Numbered from the stretch's first letter, positions 34,492 to 43,973 are shown. The stretch is DNA of 64,000 nt from Pseudomonas persica (GCF_900291015.1 NZ_OLKL01000010.1:62367-126366), one strand, 5' to 3'. The notes: a model not told the origin generated them from the letters alone. Translations and numbers: made by a program.

Positions 34492-35112
34492 ATGGCCTTC
34501 CAATACAAGCGTCTGGACAAGAACAACGCCGCCGTGCTGCTGGTCGACCACCAGACCGGCCTGCTCTCGCTGGTAAGGGACATCGACCCCGACCGCTTCA
34601 AGAACAACGTTCTGGCCCTGTCGGACCTGGCCAAGTACTTCAAGCTGCCGACCATTCTCACCACCAGTTTCGAGACTGGCCCCAACGGCCCACTGGTGCC
34701 CGAACTGAAAGAACAGTTCCCCGACGCCCCGTACATCGCCCGCCCCGGCAACATCAACGCCTGGGATAACGAGGACTTCGTCAAGGCCGTCAAAGCCACC
34801 GGCAAGCAGCAACTGCTGATCGCCGGTGTGGTGACTGAAGTGTGCGTGGCCTTTCCGGCACTGTCGGCGCTGGAGGAGGGCTTCGAGGTATTCGTCGTCA
34901 CCGATGCCTCCGGCACCTTCAACGAACTGACCCGTGACTCGGCCTGGCGGCGCATGGAGGCGGCCGGGGCGCAGCTGATGACCTGGTTCGGCGTGGCCTG
35001 TGAGCTGCACCGCGACTGGCGCAATGACATCGAAGGGCTGGGTACCCTGTTCTCCAACCATATTCCGGACTACCGCAACCTGATGACCAGCTACAACAAG
35101 CTGGCCAAATAA
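34492..35112 (+). CDS. ycaC: YcaC-type isochorismatase-fold hydrolase
   Basis: A 206-residue cysteine hydrolase, beginning MAFQYKRLDKNNAAVLLVDH, nearly identical in pattern to E. coli YcaC. The presumed nucleophile is C118 (GVVTEVCVAFPA) with D19 (LLVDHQTG). The C-terminal block ACELHRDWRNDIEGL and NHIPDYRNLMTSY is the YcaC signature. Natural substrate unknown. Ribosome site AAGGAGA. Single gene. Confidence 0.9.
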   Translation: MAFQYKRLDKNNAAVLLVDHQTGLLSLVRDIDPDRFKNNVLALSDLAKYFKLPTILTTSFETGPNGPLVPELKEQFPDAPYIARPGNINAWDNEDFVKAVKATGKQQLLIAGVVTEVCVAFPALSALEEGFEVFVVTDASGTFNELTRDSAWRRMEAAGAQLMTWFGVACELHRDWRNDIEGLGTLFSNHIPDYRNLMTSYNKLAK

Positions 35113-35136
35113 CTCGGCCTCAAGGGCGCCGCATAG

Positions 35137-35212
35137 CCTGTGGGAGCGGGTTCACCCGCGAATGCGTCGGTGGCTTCAATGACTGTCTTCGCGGCTAAAC
35201 CCGCTCCCGCAC
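35137..35212. repeat. REP pair
   Basis: CCTGTGGGAGCGGGTTCACC CGCGAA and the imperfect complement TTCGCGGCTAAACCCGCTCCCGCAC, about 24 bases apart. Confidence 0.75.
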
Positions 35213-35343
35213 GCTCAGCAGAACACCCAACAATACTCATTAAAATCAAAGAAATAGAGACAGCGCCTGCGAAAACAGCAAGCGATGCGGCAAACTGCCA
35301 TGGATCGACCATACTCACTCTTCAATCGCCTCAGGAGAGTGCC

Positions 35344-36162
35344 ATGTCGAAGTCGTCCAGGAAGAAAGACCCCAAGAACCAGCCGGAAAAACTGGGCGGC
35401 AAGGCTTATGAGAAGGAACTCAAGCACCTGCATGTGGAACTGGTGAAGCTGCAGGAGTGGGTGGTGGCCAAGGGCCTGAAGGTGTGCATTGTCTTCGAGG
35501 GCCGCGATGGTGCCGGCAAGGGCGGCACCATCAAGGCCATTACCGAGCGCGTCAGCCCACGAGTATTCCGCGTGGTGGCACTGCCGGCACCGACCGAGCG
35601 GGAAAAGACCCAGATGTACGTACAACGCTACCTGGGCCACTTGCCTGCCGCGGGCGAGGTAGTGATCTTCGACCGCAGCTGGTACAACCGCGCCGGCGTC
35701 GAGCGGGTGATGGGCTTCTGCACTGAAGAGCAGAGCAGCAAGTTCCTCACTGTGGTGCCGCTGTTCGAAAAGTTGATGGTCGAGTCGGGGATCATCCTCA
35801 TCAAGTACTGGCTGGAGGTCAGCGCCGAAGAGCAGACCCGCCGCCTGCAGGACCGCATCAAGGATGGCCGCAAGCTGTGGAAACTGTCGCCGATGGACCT
35901 CAAGTCGTACACCCGCTGGGATGAGTACACTCGCGCCCGCGACGACATGTTCGCTGCCTCCGACTCATCCTGGGCACCGTGGTTCATGGCCCATTCCAAC
36001 GACAAGCGCCGTGCCCGGCTGAACATCATCAGCCATCTGCTCAGCCGCATCCCCTACAAGGACATTACCCGCGACCAAGTGGTGAAGCTGCCCGGGCGCG
36101 GCAAGATCGGCAAGTACCAGGCCGTGGCCTACCCGTTCAAGGTTGTTGACGAACGTTTCTGA
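35344..36162 (+). CDS. ppk2: polyphosphate kinase 2
   Basis: A 272-residue single-domain class I PPK2, start MSKSSRKKDPKNQPEKLGGK with AGGAGAG upstream. Walker A is EGRDGAGKGG, Walker B VVIFDRSWYNRAGVERV and the lid RRLQDRIKDGRKLWKLSPMD. It transfers phosphate between polyphosphate and nucleoside diphosphates. The next genes start 36 bases on and may be cotranscribed. Confidence 0.94.
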   Translation: MSKSSRKKDPKNQPEKLGGKAYEKELKHLHVELVKLQEWVVAKGLKVCIVFEGRDGAGKGGTIKAITERVSPRVFRVVALPAPTEREKTQMYVQRYLGHLPAAGEVVIFDRSWYNRAGVERVMGFCTEEQSSKFLTVVPLFEKLMVESGIILIKYWLEVSAEEQTRRLQDRIKDGRKLWKLSPMDLKSYTRWDEYTRARDDMFAASDSSWAPWFMAHSNDKRRARLNIISHLLSRIPYKDITRDQVVKLPGRGKIGKYQAVAYPFKVVDERF

Positions 36163-36198
36163 TCTCCTCCCTGCGGGGAGCAGCGAGGGTGTGAGCTT

Positions 36199-37395
36199 AT
36201 GCCACATGATGGCAGCCTGTTGCAGGCGACGGTGGTGTTCCTGCTGGCTGTGGTGCTTCTGGTCCCGCTGGCGCAGCGTTTGAAAATGGGCGCGGTGCCG
36301 GGCTACCTGTTGGCCGGCATGCTGATCGGCCCCTCGGTGCTGGGCCTGCTGAACAACCCGGACAACGTGGCGCGCCTGTCGGAGATGGGCGTGGTGATGC
36401 TGTTGTTCGTCATCGGCCTGGAGTTGTCGCCGCGGCGCTTGTGGACCATGCGCCGGGCGCTGTTTGGCGTCGGTTCGCTACAAGTGGGCTTGAGCAGCGT
36501 GGTGCTTGGCCTGCTGGCGTACTGGCTGTTCGACCAGTCGAAGCCGGCGGCCATCGTGCTGGGCCTGGGCCTGGCGCTGTCGTCCACCGCATTCGGCCTG
36601 CAGGTACTGGCCGAGCGCAAGGACCTGGGCAAGCCGCACGGCCGCCTGGCCGTGGCCATCCTGTTGTTCCAGGATATTGCCGCAATCCCGCTGATTGCCG
36701 TGGTGCCGCTATTGGGCGGCAGTGTCAGCACCGCCGACGAAGGCGCCTGGCCGGTGCTGGCGGTGATAGCGGGTATCGGGGTGCTGATTGTCTTTGGCCG
36801 CTACCTGTTGACCCCTGTCTTCAAATGGACGGTCGGCTCGGGCTTGCCCGAGCTGTCAACCGCGACCGCCTTGCTGGTGGTGCTGGGCACCGCCTGGGTG
36901 ATGGAGCACGTGGGCGTGTCCATGGCGCTGGGGGCATTCCTGGCGGGCGTGCTGATGGCCGAATCGCCATTTCGCCACGAACTGGAAACCCAGATCGAAC
37001 CGATCAAGGGCCTGCTACTGGGATTGTTCTTCGTTGGCGTAGGCATGAGCGCCGACCTTCGCCTGCTGTTCGACCTGCCGCTGCGGGTGCTGGGGCTGAC
37101 GCTGCTGTTGGTGGCGGTCAAGCTGCCGCTGCTGTATGCCTTGGGGCGCGCGGCCGGCGGGCTCAACCACCCCCAGGCACTGTGCCTGGGGGTGGTGCTG
37201 GCGTCCGGCGGCGAGTTTGCCTTCGTGGTGTTCAAGCTGGCGCTCGACCATCAGGTGCTGGCGCAGCAGGTACATGACCTGCTGGTGCTGGCCATCACCT
37301 TGTCGATGGCGGTGGTGCCCTTGGTAATGATGGCCCTGGCGCGGCAGTTGCGTGACGACAGCCCAGCCCAGGCAAGCCCTGAAACGGGCCACTGA
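36199..37395 (+). CDS. CPA2-type cation:proton antiporter, membrane domain only
   Basis: A 398-residue protein with about 12 spans and the CPA2/Kef core: GAVPGYLLAGMLIGPSVLGL, LLFVIGLELSPRRLW, ALSSTAFGLQVLAERKDLG, LLFQDIAAIPLIAVVPLLGG and ESPFRHELETQIEPIKGLL. The protein stops after the membrane part; the RCK/TrkA-N domain of KefB/KefC (about 600 residues) is absent. It should exchange K+ or Na+ for H+. Followed 38 bases later by the AI-2E-family gene. Confidence 0.85.
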   Translation: MPHDGSLLQATVVFLLAVVLLVPLAQRLKMGAVPGYLLAGMLIGPSVLGLLNNPDNVARLSEMGVVMLLFVIGLELSPRRLWTMRRALFGVGSLQVGLSSVVLGLLAYWLFDQSKPAAIVLGLGLALSSTAFGLQVLAERKDLGKPHGRLAVAILLFQDIAAIPLIAVVPLLGGSVSTADEGAWPVLAVIAGIGVLIVFGRYLLTPVFKWTVGSGLPELSTATALLVVLGTAWVMEHVGVSMALGAFLAGVLMAESPFRHELETQIEPIKGLLLGLFFVGVGMSADLRLLFDLPLRVLGLTLLLVAVKLPLLYALGRAAGGLNHPQALCLGVVLASGGEFAFVVFKLALDHQVLAQQVHDLLVLAITLSMAVVPLVMMALARQLRDDSPAQASPETGH

Positions 37396-37433
37396 ATTGC
37401 GCCACATGGCGTACCTGAGTTTGGAGGTGATGC

Positions 37434-38531
37434 ATGCAACCGGGTATCAAGCTGGACAGCAGCCTGTCGCGGGGCTTGCTCGATGTGCTCATCAAGGCCG
37501 GCCTGGTGGCTGCGCTGGTGATGTTCGCCTTCCAGACGTTCCAGCCGTTCCTGGAGCTGATGCTGTGGTCGGTAATCCTGGCGGTGACCTTGTACCCGTT
37601 GCATTGCCTCATCCAGCGCCGCACAGGGCTCAAGGACGGGCTTTCGGCGACGCTGGTGGTTCTGCTGGTACTGGTCGTGCTGCTGGTGCCGGTCTACCTG
37701 GTGGTGATGTCCATCGGCGAGTCGGTGGACAGCCTGGTGACGCTGCTCAAGAGCGGGGCCTGGAGCGTGCCGGCACCTCCTGAGTCGGTGGCGGCCTGGC
37801 CGCTGATCGGGCCAAAGGTGCATGCCCTGTGGCTGGCCGCCTCGGAAAACATGGCCGGTGTGCTGAACCAGTGGATGCCCCAGCTCAAGGGCGCCGGGCG
37901 CACGGTGCTGGGGGCAGCAGCCAGCGCAGGGGGGGCGTTTCTGTTGTTCATCGCGGCGATCATCGTCTCGGGCATCATCATGGCGTTCGGTGACCGCGGC
38001 GAAATCGCGGCGCAGCGCATCGCCATGCGGGTGTCGGGCGAGGAGCGTGGCAAGCCCCTGGCCAAGCTGTGCACCGCGACCATTCGCGCGGTGGCCCAGG
38101 GCGTGATCGGCATTGCCTTCATCCAGATGCTGCTGATCGGTGTCGGCTTCGTCATCAAAGGGGTACCGGGGGCCGGGATGCTGGCCATTGTCATCCTCAT
38201 GCTGGGGATTGCCCAGGCACCGGCCACGTTGATCACGGTGCCGGTGATCATCTACGTATTCAACGTCGAAGGCTTTACCGTGGCGACCATCATCTTCGCC
38301 ATCTACAGCTTTGTCGCCGGGCTTGCCGACAACGTGCTCAAGCCGCTGTTGCTGGGGCGCGGGGTGGACGTGCCGATGCCGGTGGTGCTGATCGGGGCGC
38401 TGGGCGGCATGGTGGTCAAAGGCATCATCGGCCTGTTCATCGGCCCGGTGATCCTTGCCGTCACCTATGTGCTGTTCTGGCAGTGGGTGGCACTGCAGGT
38501 GCCGGAAAACCCCGTCGAGCCATCGGCGTAA
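37434..38531 (+). CDS. AI-2E transporter family (PerM/YdiK-like) membrane protein
   Basis: A 365-residue protein of the AI-2E family: two N-terminal spans (LVAALVMFAFQTFQPFLELM, LVVLLVLVVLLVPVYLVVMS), a large soluble loop, and a C-terminal bundle with GVIGIAFIQMLLIGVGFVIK, FAIYSFVAGLADNVLKPLLL and GALGGMVVKGIIGLFIGPVI. AI-2 export is shown for TqsA only; others move ions or small molecules, so the substrate is open. Ribosome site TTTGGAGG. It ends 13 bases before the outer-membrane factor. Confidence 0.87.
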   Translation: MQPGIKLDSSLSRGLLDVLIKAGLVAALVMFAFQTFQPFLELMLWSVILAVTLYPLHCLIQRRTGLKDGLSATLVVLLVLVVLLVPVYLVVMSIGESVDSLVTLLKSGAWSVPAPPESVAAWPLIGPKVHALWLAASENMAGVLNQWMPQLKGAGRTVLGAAASAGGAFLLFIAAIIVSGIIMAFGDRGEIAAQRIAMRVSGEERGKPLAKLCTATIRAVAQGVIGIAFIQMLLIGVGFVIKGVPGAGMLAIVILMLGIAQAPATLITVPVIIYVFNVEGFTVATIIFAIYSFVAGLADNVLKPLLLGRGVDVPMPVVLIGALGGMVVKGIIGLFIGPVILAVTYVLFWQWVALQVPENPVEPSA

Positions 38532-38544
38532 GCCAAGGCCTGCC

Positions 38545-40065
38545 ATGCCCGGACGCTTCTATGGATGTGCACTGAGCCTGGCTGCCACGTTGCTGGGCTG
38601 TACCCAGGTCGGCCCGGATTTCCAGCCGCCGCAAGACCCGTGGCTGAGCACCTGGAACACCCCGCTGCTGGAGCAGGCCGGACGGCAGGCCGCTGCGCCC
38701 GACCTGCGCCAGTGGTGGGCCGTGTTCGCCGACCCGGTCCTGGATGCCTTGATCGCCGAGGCCGATGCCAACAACAGCAACCTGCGCGCGGCGGGCTTGC
38801 GTATTGCCGAAGCCCGCGCCCAGCTGGCCATCGTGCAGACCGGGCGTTATCCACAGCTGCAGCAACTGCGCGCCCAGAGCCTGTACCTGAAACAGGACCA
38901 GTCCGGCACCGCCAGCGCTCGCGACTCGGTGTTCTGGCAATCCAGCGCGGGCTTCGATATTGGCTGGGAAATCGACTTCTGGGGGCGCTTCAGCCGCGCC
39001 ATCGAAAGCGCCGACGCCGTCTACTTCGCCTCCCAGGCCAATTACGCCGATGTCACGCTGCTGTTGCGTGCGCAGGTGGCCGACACCTACTTTGCCCTGC
39101 GCACCGCCGAGGCGCGGCTGGATATCGCCGAAGAAAACGCCCGCCGCCAGGCGCGCAGCCTGGAGATAACCGAACGGCTGTTCCGTCATGGTGAAAACGA
39201 CGAACTCGACTGGCAACAGGCGCGTACCCAGTACCTGGCTACCCAGGCCACCATCCCCGAGTTCCAGAACCAGCTCAATGCCCTGCGCAACGTGCTGTGC
39301 TCGCTGCTCGGCAGGCCACCAGGGCCGCTGCCGCAGCTGGATGCAGGCCACGGCCAGCTGCCGTTGCCGGACCGTGCCGTGCTGCAGGACGTACCCGCCA
39401 ACCTGCTGCAGCGCCGCCCGGACATCCGCGCCGCCGAGCAGGCGGTGGCGGCGCAGTCGGCGCTGGTCGGGGTGGCCGAGGCTGATCTTTATCCGCAGCT
39501 GAGCCTGCTGGGCAGCATTGGCTGGAGCTTCGTCACGGCCAATCACCTGCCCGATACCTTCGACATCGCCGCCGGGCCCAGCCTGATCTGGAACCCGTTC
39601 GACTACGGCCGGCGCAAGAACGCCGTGCGCGTGGAAGATGCCCGCTTGCAGCAGCTGATCGAACTGTATCACCAGGGCGTGCGCGAAGCCGCCCGCGAGG
39701 CCGACGATGCCGCCAGCGGGCTGGTACGCTCGCTGCAGAGTGCAAGCATTCGCGACCAGGCCTCGCAGGCCGCGCAGCGCTCGCTGAACCTGGCCAGCTC
39801 GCAATACCGCGAAGGCTTTGCCGACTTCCAGCGCGTGCTCGACGCCCAACAACTGCTGCTGCAGCAACAGGACGGCTACCTGGTCAGCCGCGGCAATGCC
39901 GTCAGCAGCCTGGTGACGCTGTACAAGGCCCTGGGTGGTGGCTGGGACGCCAGCCGCGCACCGATCGACCCGGCCACGCGCCAACAGATGCAGCAACGCA
40001 CCGACTGGGGCGAACTGCTCGACGAGCCAGCCCCCAGCGCACATGCACAAGGTGAACCAAAATGA
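38545..40065 (+). CDS. RND/EmrAB-type outer-membrane efflux factor (NodT family lipoprotein)
   Basis: A 506-residue TolC-like outer-membrane channel. I start it at MPGRFYGCALSLAATLLGCT: lipobox LLGC puts the acylated Cys at position 18. Mature start TQVGPDFQPP, then the paired OEP repeats (LDALIAEADANNSNLRAAGL, QRRPDIRAAEQAVAAQSALV) typical of NodT. It overlaps the HlyD-family gene by 4 bases and forms a three-part pump with it and the DUF2955 protein. Confidence 0.9.
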   Translation: MPGRFYGCALSLAATLLGCTQVGPDFQPPQDPWLSTWNTPLLEQAGRQAAAPDLRQWWAVFADPVLDALIAEADANNSNLRAAGLRIAEARAQLAIVQTGRYPQLQQLRAQSLYLKQDQSGTASARDSVFWQSSAGFDIGWEIDFWGRFSRAIESADAVYFASQANYADVTLLLRAQVADTYFALRTAEARLDIAEENARRQARSLEITERLFRHGENDELDWQQARTQYLATQATIPEFQNQLNALRNVLCSLLGRPPGPLPQLDAGHGQLPLPDRAVLQDVPANLLQRRPDIRAAEQAVAAQSALVGVAEADLYPQLSLLGSIGWSFVTANHLPDTFDIAAGPSLIWNPFDYGRRKNAVRVEDARLQQLIELYHQGVREAAREADDAASGLVRSLQSASIRDQASQAAQRSLNLASSQYREGFADFQRVLDAQQLLLQQQDGYLVSRGNAVSSLVTLYKALGGGWDASRAPIDPATRQQMQQRTDWGELLDEPAPSAHAQGEPK

Positions 40066-41159
40066 GCGACGTCACGCCAACACCATCCCCGCCAGCCCCC
40101 GATCGCGGCATGCGCTGGGTGCTGCTGCTGATTGCCGTGAGCCTGCTGTGGTACCTGCTGGCCGACCGCTTCACGCCCTACACCCAGCAGGCCCGCCTGC
40201 AGGCCTACGTGGTGCCGGTGAGTGCCGAGGTGGCCGGGCAGGTGAAGCGTGTGGCGGTGGGCAACAACCAGGAAGTGCGCCAGGGCGATGTGCTGTTCGA
40301 GCTGGACCAGGCGCAGTACCGCATCGCCCTGGCCCGCGCCGAAGCCGACCTGGACACGGTACGCCGGCAGATCGGCGCCCACACCGCAGGCATCGACTCG
40401 GCCCAGGCGGCATTGGTGGCGGCCCAGGCCAACGAGCGCAAGGCGCGGCAGGACGCCGAGCGGCTCAAGCGCTTGATCGATGAAGACCCCGGCACGGTGT
40501 CGGTGCGCCGCCTGGAGGGCGCTCAGGCCACCCGCGACCAGGCCATCAGCCAAGTGGCGGCAGCCCGTGCCGAAGTGGAGCGGGCCCGTGAGCAGCAGGG
40601 CGGCGCGCAGGACGACAACGCCCAGTTGCGCAGCGCGGCAGCCAATGTGGAAAAAGCCCGCCTGGACCTGGCGCGCACCGTGGTACGCGCCGACGCGAAC
40701 GGGCTGATTACCGACCTGCGCACCGACGTTGGCCACTATGTCGGCGCCGGCAGCCCGATGATGACCCTGATTGCCATCCATGACGTGTGGATAAGCGCCG
40801 ACATGACCGAGAACAACCTCGGCCGCCTGCGCCCCGACACCCCGGTGCTGGTGGTGCTCGATGCGCTGCCCGGCACGGTGTTGAAGGGGCGCATTCGCAG
40901 CATCGGCTATGGTGTGAGCGTGGGCCAGAGCACCCCGCCGGGCACGCTGCCGACCGTGCAGAACAGCCGCGAGTGGTTGCGCTCGGCGCAGCGCTTCCCG
41001 GTGATCGTCGAACTGGAGCGTGACCAGTTGCACGACCAGACCGGCTTGCGGGTCGGTGGCCAGGCCGAAGTCATGGCCCTGCCCGGCGAGGGCAACCCAT
41101 TGAACCTGCTGGGCCGGCTGTTCATGTGGCTGATGAGCTGGCTGTCGTATGCCTATTGA
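40062..41159 (+). CDS. HlyD/EmrA-type membrane fusion protein
   Basis: A 365-residue periplasmic adaptor: N-terminal anchor (WVLLLIAVSLLWYLLADRFT), lipoyl half-motifs YVVPVSAEVAGQVKRVAVGN and RTVVRADANGLITDLRTDVG, and a coiled-coil hairpin between (ALARAEADLDTVRRQIGAHT ... QAISQVAAARAEVERAREQQ). It joins the outer-membrane factor to the inner-membrane partner, with 4-base overlap upstream and 11-base overlap downstream. Confidence 0.92.
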   Translation: MSDVTPTPSPPAPDRGMRWVLLLIAVSLLWYLLADRFTPYTQQARLQAYVVPVSAEVAGQVKRVAVGNNQEVRQGDVLFELDQAQYRIALARAEADLDTVRRQIGAHTAGIDSAQAALVAAQANERKARQDAERLKRLIDEDPGTVSVRRLEGAQATRDQAISQVAAARAEVERAREQQGGAQDDNAQLRSAAANVEKARLDLARTVVRADANGLITDLRTDVGHYVGAGSPMMTLIAIHDVWISADMTENNLGRLRPDTPVLVVLDALPGTVLKGRIRSIGYGVSVGQSTPPGTLPTVQNSREWLRSAQRFPVIVELERDQLHDQTGLRVGGQAEVMALPGEGNPLNLLGRLFMWLMSWLSYAY

Positions 41160-42171
41160 GCTGCGCCGCCTGCGTGCCCTGCGCCTGGCGTGGGGCGTGG
41201 CGCTGTGCCTGGCGGTGAGTTTCGGCATCGGCTTGCCGGTGCCGATCCTGGCGCCGGTGTTCGCGGTGCTGTTGCTGGCCATGCGCAGCCAGCCCTTGCC
41301 CCTGCGTGCCGCACCGGCCCTGGCAGTGCTGGTGCTGCTTGCTTGCGGCAGCGGGCTGCTGCTGATTCCGTTGCTGCGCCATGCCCCGCTGAGTGGGGTG
41401 TTGCTGGTGGGCGTGGGGGTTTTCCTGGCCTTGCGCTATGCGCTGAAGGGCGGCAACGGCCTGCTGGCCAATTTGCTGGTGATCGGCCTGACCATGATCG
41501 CTGCCGCTGGCACCAGCGACTTCACCTTGGCGCTGTCGGTGGTCGAAGCGCTGGCCAAAGGCATGCTGCTGGCGGTGCTGGGCACGGCGGCGGCGCATGT
41601 ACTGTTTCCGGAACCGGCCGATGCGCCGGCGCAACCGGCGCCGCCTTTGCTCGACAGTGACCAGGTGAGCTGGGTCGCTTTGCGGGCCACGCTGATCGTG
41701 ATGCCGGCCTTTTTGCTGGCGCTGATCGCCCCGGACCAGTACATGCCGCTGATCATGAAGGCGGTGAGCCTCGGCCAGCAGGCCGGCGAAACCCGCGCGC
41801 GGCATGCCAGCCGCGAGCTGATCGGCTCGACCCTGCTTGCCGGGTTGCTGGCGATACTGATGTGGGGCGCGTTGAGCCTGTTCGTGCACCTGTGGATGTT
41901 TTTCCTGTGGGTGCTGCTGTTCGTCCTTTGGCAAGGACGCAGGCTCTACCGTGCGGTGGATACCAGGCAAAGCCCGGCGTACTGGGTGAGTTGCCTGACG
42001 ACCATGCTGATTTTGTTGGGGCAGTCGGTGCAGGACAGCGCGGGAGGGCAGGATGTGTACCGCGCCTTTGCCGTGCGCATGGCGCTGTTTCTGGCGGTGT
42101 CGGTGTACGCCAGTGCCATGCTGATCTGGATCGACCGGCTTCGGCTACGGCGGGGGCTTCTTCGCGGGTAA
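41149..42171 (+). CDS. DUF2955/FUSC-type inner-membrane efflux partner
   Basis: A 340-residue protein with about ten hydrophobic segments in two sets, starting MPIELRRLRALRLAWGVALC. Set one covers about 15-165 (FGIGLPVPILAPVFAVLLLA, ALKGGNGLLANLLVIGLTMI), set two about 225-330. This is the DUF2955 pattern, a relative of aromatic-acid exporters such as AaeB. With the HlyD and NodT genes it makes a likely aromatic or organic-acid efflux pump. The stop codon and last residues (GLLRG) are encoded inside a REP element. Confidence 0.87.
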   Translation: MPIELRRLRALRLAWGVALCLAVSFGIGLPVPILAPVFAVLLLAMRSQPLPLRAAPALAVLVLLACGSGLLLIPLLRHAPLSGVLLVGVGVFLALRYALKGGNGLLANLLVIGLTMIAAAGTSDFTLALSVVEALAKGMLLAVLGTAAAHVLFPEPADAPAQPAPPLLDSDQVSWVALRATLIVMPAFLLALIAPDQYMPLIMKAVSLGQQAGETRARHASRELIGSTLLAGLLAILMWGALSLFVHLWMFFLWVLLFVLWQGRRLYRAVDTRQSPAYWVSCLTTMLILLGQSVQDSAGGQDVYRAFAVRMALFLAVSVYASAMLIWIDRLRLRRGLLRG

Positions 42172-42247
42172 ACCCGCTCCCACAGGTATCGCGTTGCCCA
42201 TGTGATCACGCAATCCTTGTGGGAGCGGGTTTACCCGCGAAGAGGCC
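42158..42247. repeat. REP pair overlapping the DUF2955 stop codon
   Basis: The left unit GCTTCTTCGCGGGTAAACCC supplies the TAA of the upstream gene; the right unit CTTGTGGGAGCGGGTTTACC CGCGAAGAGGCC is complementary. Confidence 0.85.
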
Positions 42248-42260
42248 AGCCCAGGAAAAC

Positions 42261-43973
42261 CTAGGGCTTCCAGTCAACCCCACTCTCTGCCAGGTAGGCA
42301 TCCACCGCTGCCCCAACAGTGGGATGAAACGCCGACTCCCCCATATGCTCGAACAACTCGAACTGGCGCATCTTGTCCTTCACCGGGTCCTTCATCTCGG
42401 CAAACTGCAACTCCACCCCCCGCGCCTCCAGCGCCCGGTCCAGCTCGGCCAGCATGTCCGCCGAGGTGATATCGATGCTGGTCACCGGCTCCGCCGCAAT
42501 CACCAGGCGTTGTACCGGGGTAGGCGATGCATCCACCGCCGCCATCACTGTGCTCTGGAACTGCTCGGCATTGGCAAAGAACAGCGGCGCGTCCCAACGC
42601 AGCAGCACCAGTCCCGGAATGCGCCGGGCCTGTGGATAACGCTGTACGTCATGGTAACCCCGGGTGCCATCCACCCGGCCCAGCACCGCATGGTGCGGCC
42701 GCCAGCCGTCCCACAGAAACTCGATCACCGATATCGCCACGGCAATGCCGATACCGGGAATGGCCCCGAATACCGCCACGCCGACGAAGCAGGAGAATGA
42801 CAGCCAGAACTCCCACTGCTGCATGCGGAAGATGCGCTTGAGGTCGGCGAACTCGAACAGGCCCAGCGCCGCGGCAATCACCACCGCTGCCAGGGCGCTG
42901 TTGGGCAGGTATTGCATCAGGTTGGGCGCCACCAGCAGCAGCAGGGTCACCGCCAGCGCGCCGATGATGCCGGTGAGCTGGGTCTGCGAGCCGGCCGCTT
43001 CGGCCACGGGGGTGCGTGACGAGCTGCTGCTGATGGGGATGCCCTGGAACAGCCCCGTGGCTAGGTTGGCCACACCCAGGCCGAACATTTCCTGGTTCGG
43101 GTTGACCGGCATCTTCATGCGTGCGGCGTAGGTGCGTGACAACACACTGGTATCGGCGAATGACACCAGGGCCACCGCGATGCCGCCGAGCAGCACCTCC
43201 ACCAGGTCGATATCGCTGACCCAGGGGAACACCAGGCTGGGCAGCCCCTGGGGCAGTTCACCGAGCACTTTCACGCCTTGCTGGTCGAGCCTCAGCAGGC
43301 TCACCGCCAGCGTGGCCAGTACCACCGCAATGAGAATGCCCGGCAAGCGTTTGAATGGCTTGAGCAGCAGGATCAACGCCAGGCTACCGCCACCGACCAC
43401 CAAGCTTGGCCAATGGCCCTGGCCGGCGAGCAAGGCCTGGATCAGGTTCCAGGTATCCCGCAGCGGGCCCTGGCTGTCGACCGACAGGCCGAACAGTTTG
43501 GGCAACTGGCTGATCAGCACCGTGAGGGCGATGCCGTTCATGTAGCCATAGCGGATCGGCTTGGACAGCAACTCGGTGATGAAACCCAGGCGCAGCAAAC
43601 CGGCGATCACGCAGAACGCTCCGGCGACCAGAGCCATCATGCTGGCAATGGCGATCGCCCGCTGCGGGTCGCTGGCGGCGTACTGCACCACTACCGCCAG
43701 GATCGGCGCGGCCAGCGCCGAGTCCGGGCCCAGCACCAGGATGCGGCTGGGGCCGAACAAGGCATAGGCCAGCAGCGGGATGATGGTGGCGTACAGGCCG
43801 TAGATGCCGGGTACGCCCGACGCTTCGGCATAGGCGATGCCCACCGGCACCAGCATGGTGGTGAGCACCAGGCCGGCGGCGATGTCTTTGGGTAGCCAGG
43901 CGGGTTGGTAGTGGAGCAGGGTGACCAGGCCGGGTAGCCAGCGTTGCCAGTCGAAGCGGGTTTTTCCGGGCAT
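42261..43973 (-). CDS. SulP-family anion transporter with STAS domain
   Basis: A 570-residue SulP protein. I choose MPGKTRFDWQRWLPGLVTLL with GGAAG eight bases upstream over a GTG 11 codons earlier. The membrane part shows AAGLVLTTMLVPVGIAYAEA, the SulP signature GLYATIIPLLAYALFGPSRI, and PISSSSSRTPVAEAAGSQTQ. A cytosolic STAS domain fills the last about 130 residues (APLFFANAEQFQSTVMAAVD, SIDITSADMLAELD). Substrate may be sulfate, bicarbonate or a dicarboxylate. Confidence 0.92.
   Translation of the reverse strand: MPGKTRFDWQRWLPGLVTLLHYQPAWLPKDIAAGLVLTTMLVPVGIAYAEASGVPGIYGLYATIIPLLAYALFGPSRILVLGPDSALAAPILAVVVQYAASDPQRAIAIASMMALVAGAFCVIAGLLRLGFITELLSKPIRYGYMNGIALTVLISQLPKLFGLSVDSQGPLRDTWNLIQALLAGQGHWPSLVVGGGSLALILLLKPFKRLPGILIAVVLATLAVSLLRLDQQGVKVLGELPQGLPSLVFPWVSDIDLVEVLLGGIAVALVSFADTSVLSRTYAARMKMPVNPNQEMFGLGVANLATGLFQGIPISSSSSRTPVAEAAGSQTQLTGIIGALAVTLLLLVAPNLMQYLPNSALAAVVIAAALGLFEFADLKRIFRMQQWEFWLSFSCFVGVAVFGAIPGIGIAVAISVIEFLWDGWRPHHAVLGRVDGTRGYHDVQRYPQARRIPGLVLLRWDAPLFFANAEQFQSTVMAAVDASPTPVQRLVIAAEPVTSIDITSADMLAELDRALEARGVELQFAEMKDPVKDKMRQFELFEHMGESAFHPTVGAAVDAYLAESGVDWKP

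Noticed and set aside
35140..35343. N-terminal extension of ppk2 from an upstream ATG
   Set aside because: It begins inside a REP; the ATG at 35344 has a good ribosome site and gives the normal family length.
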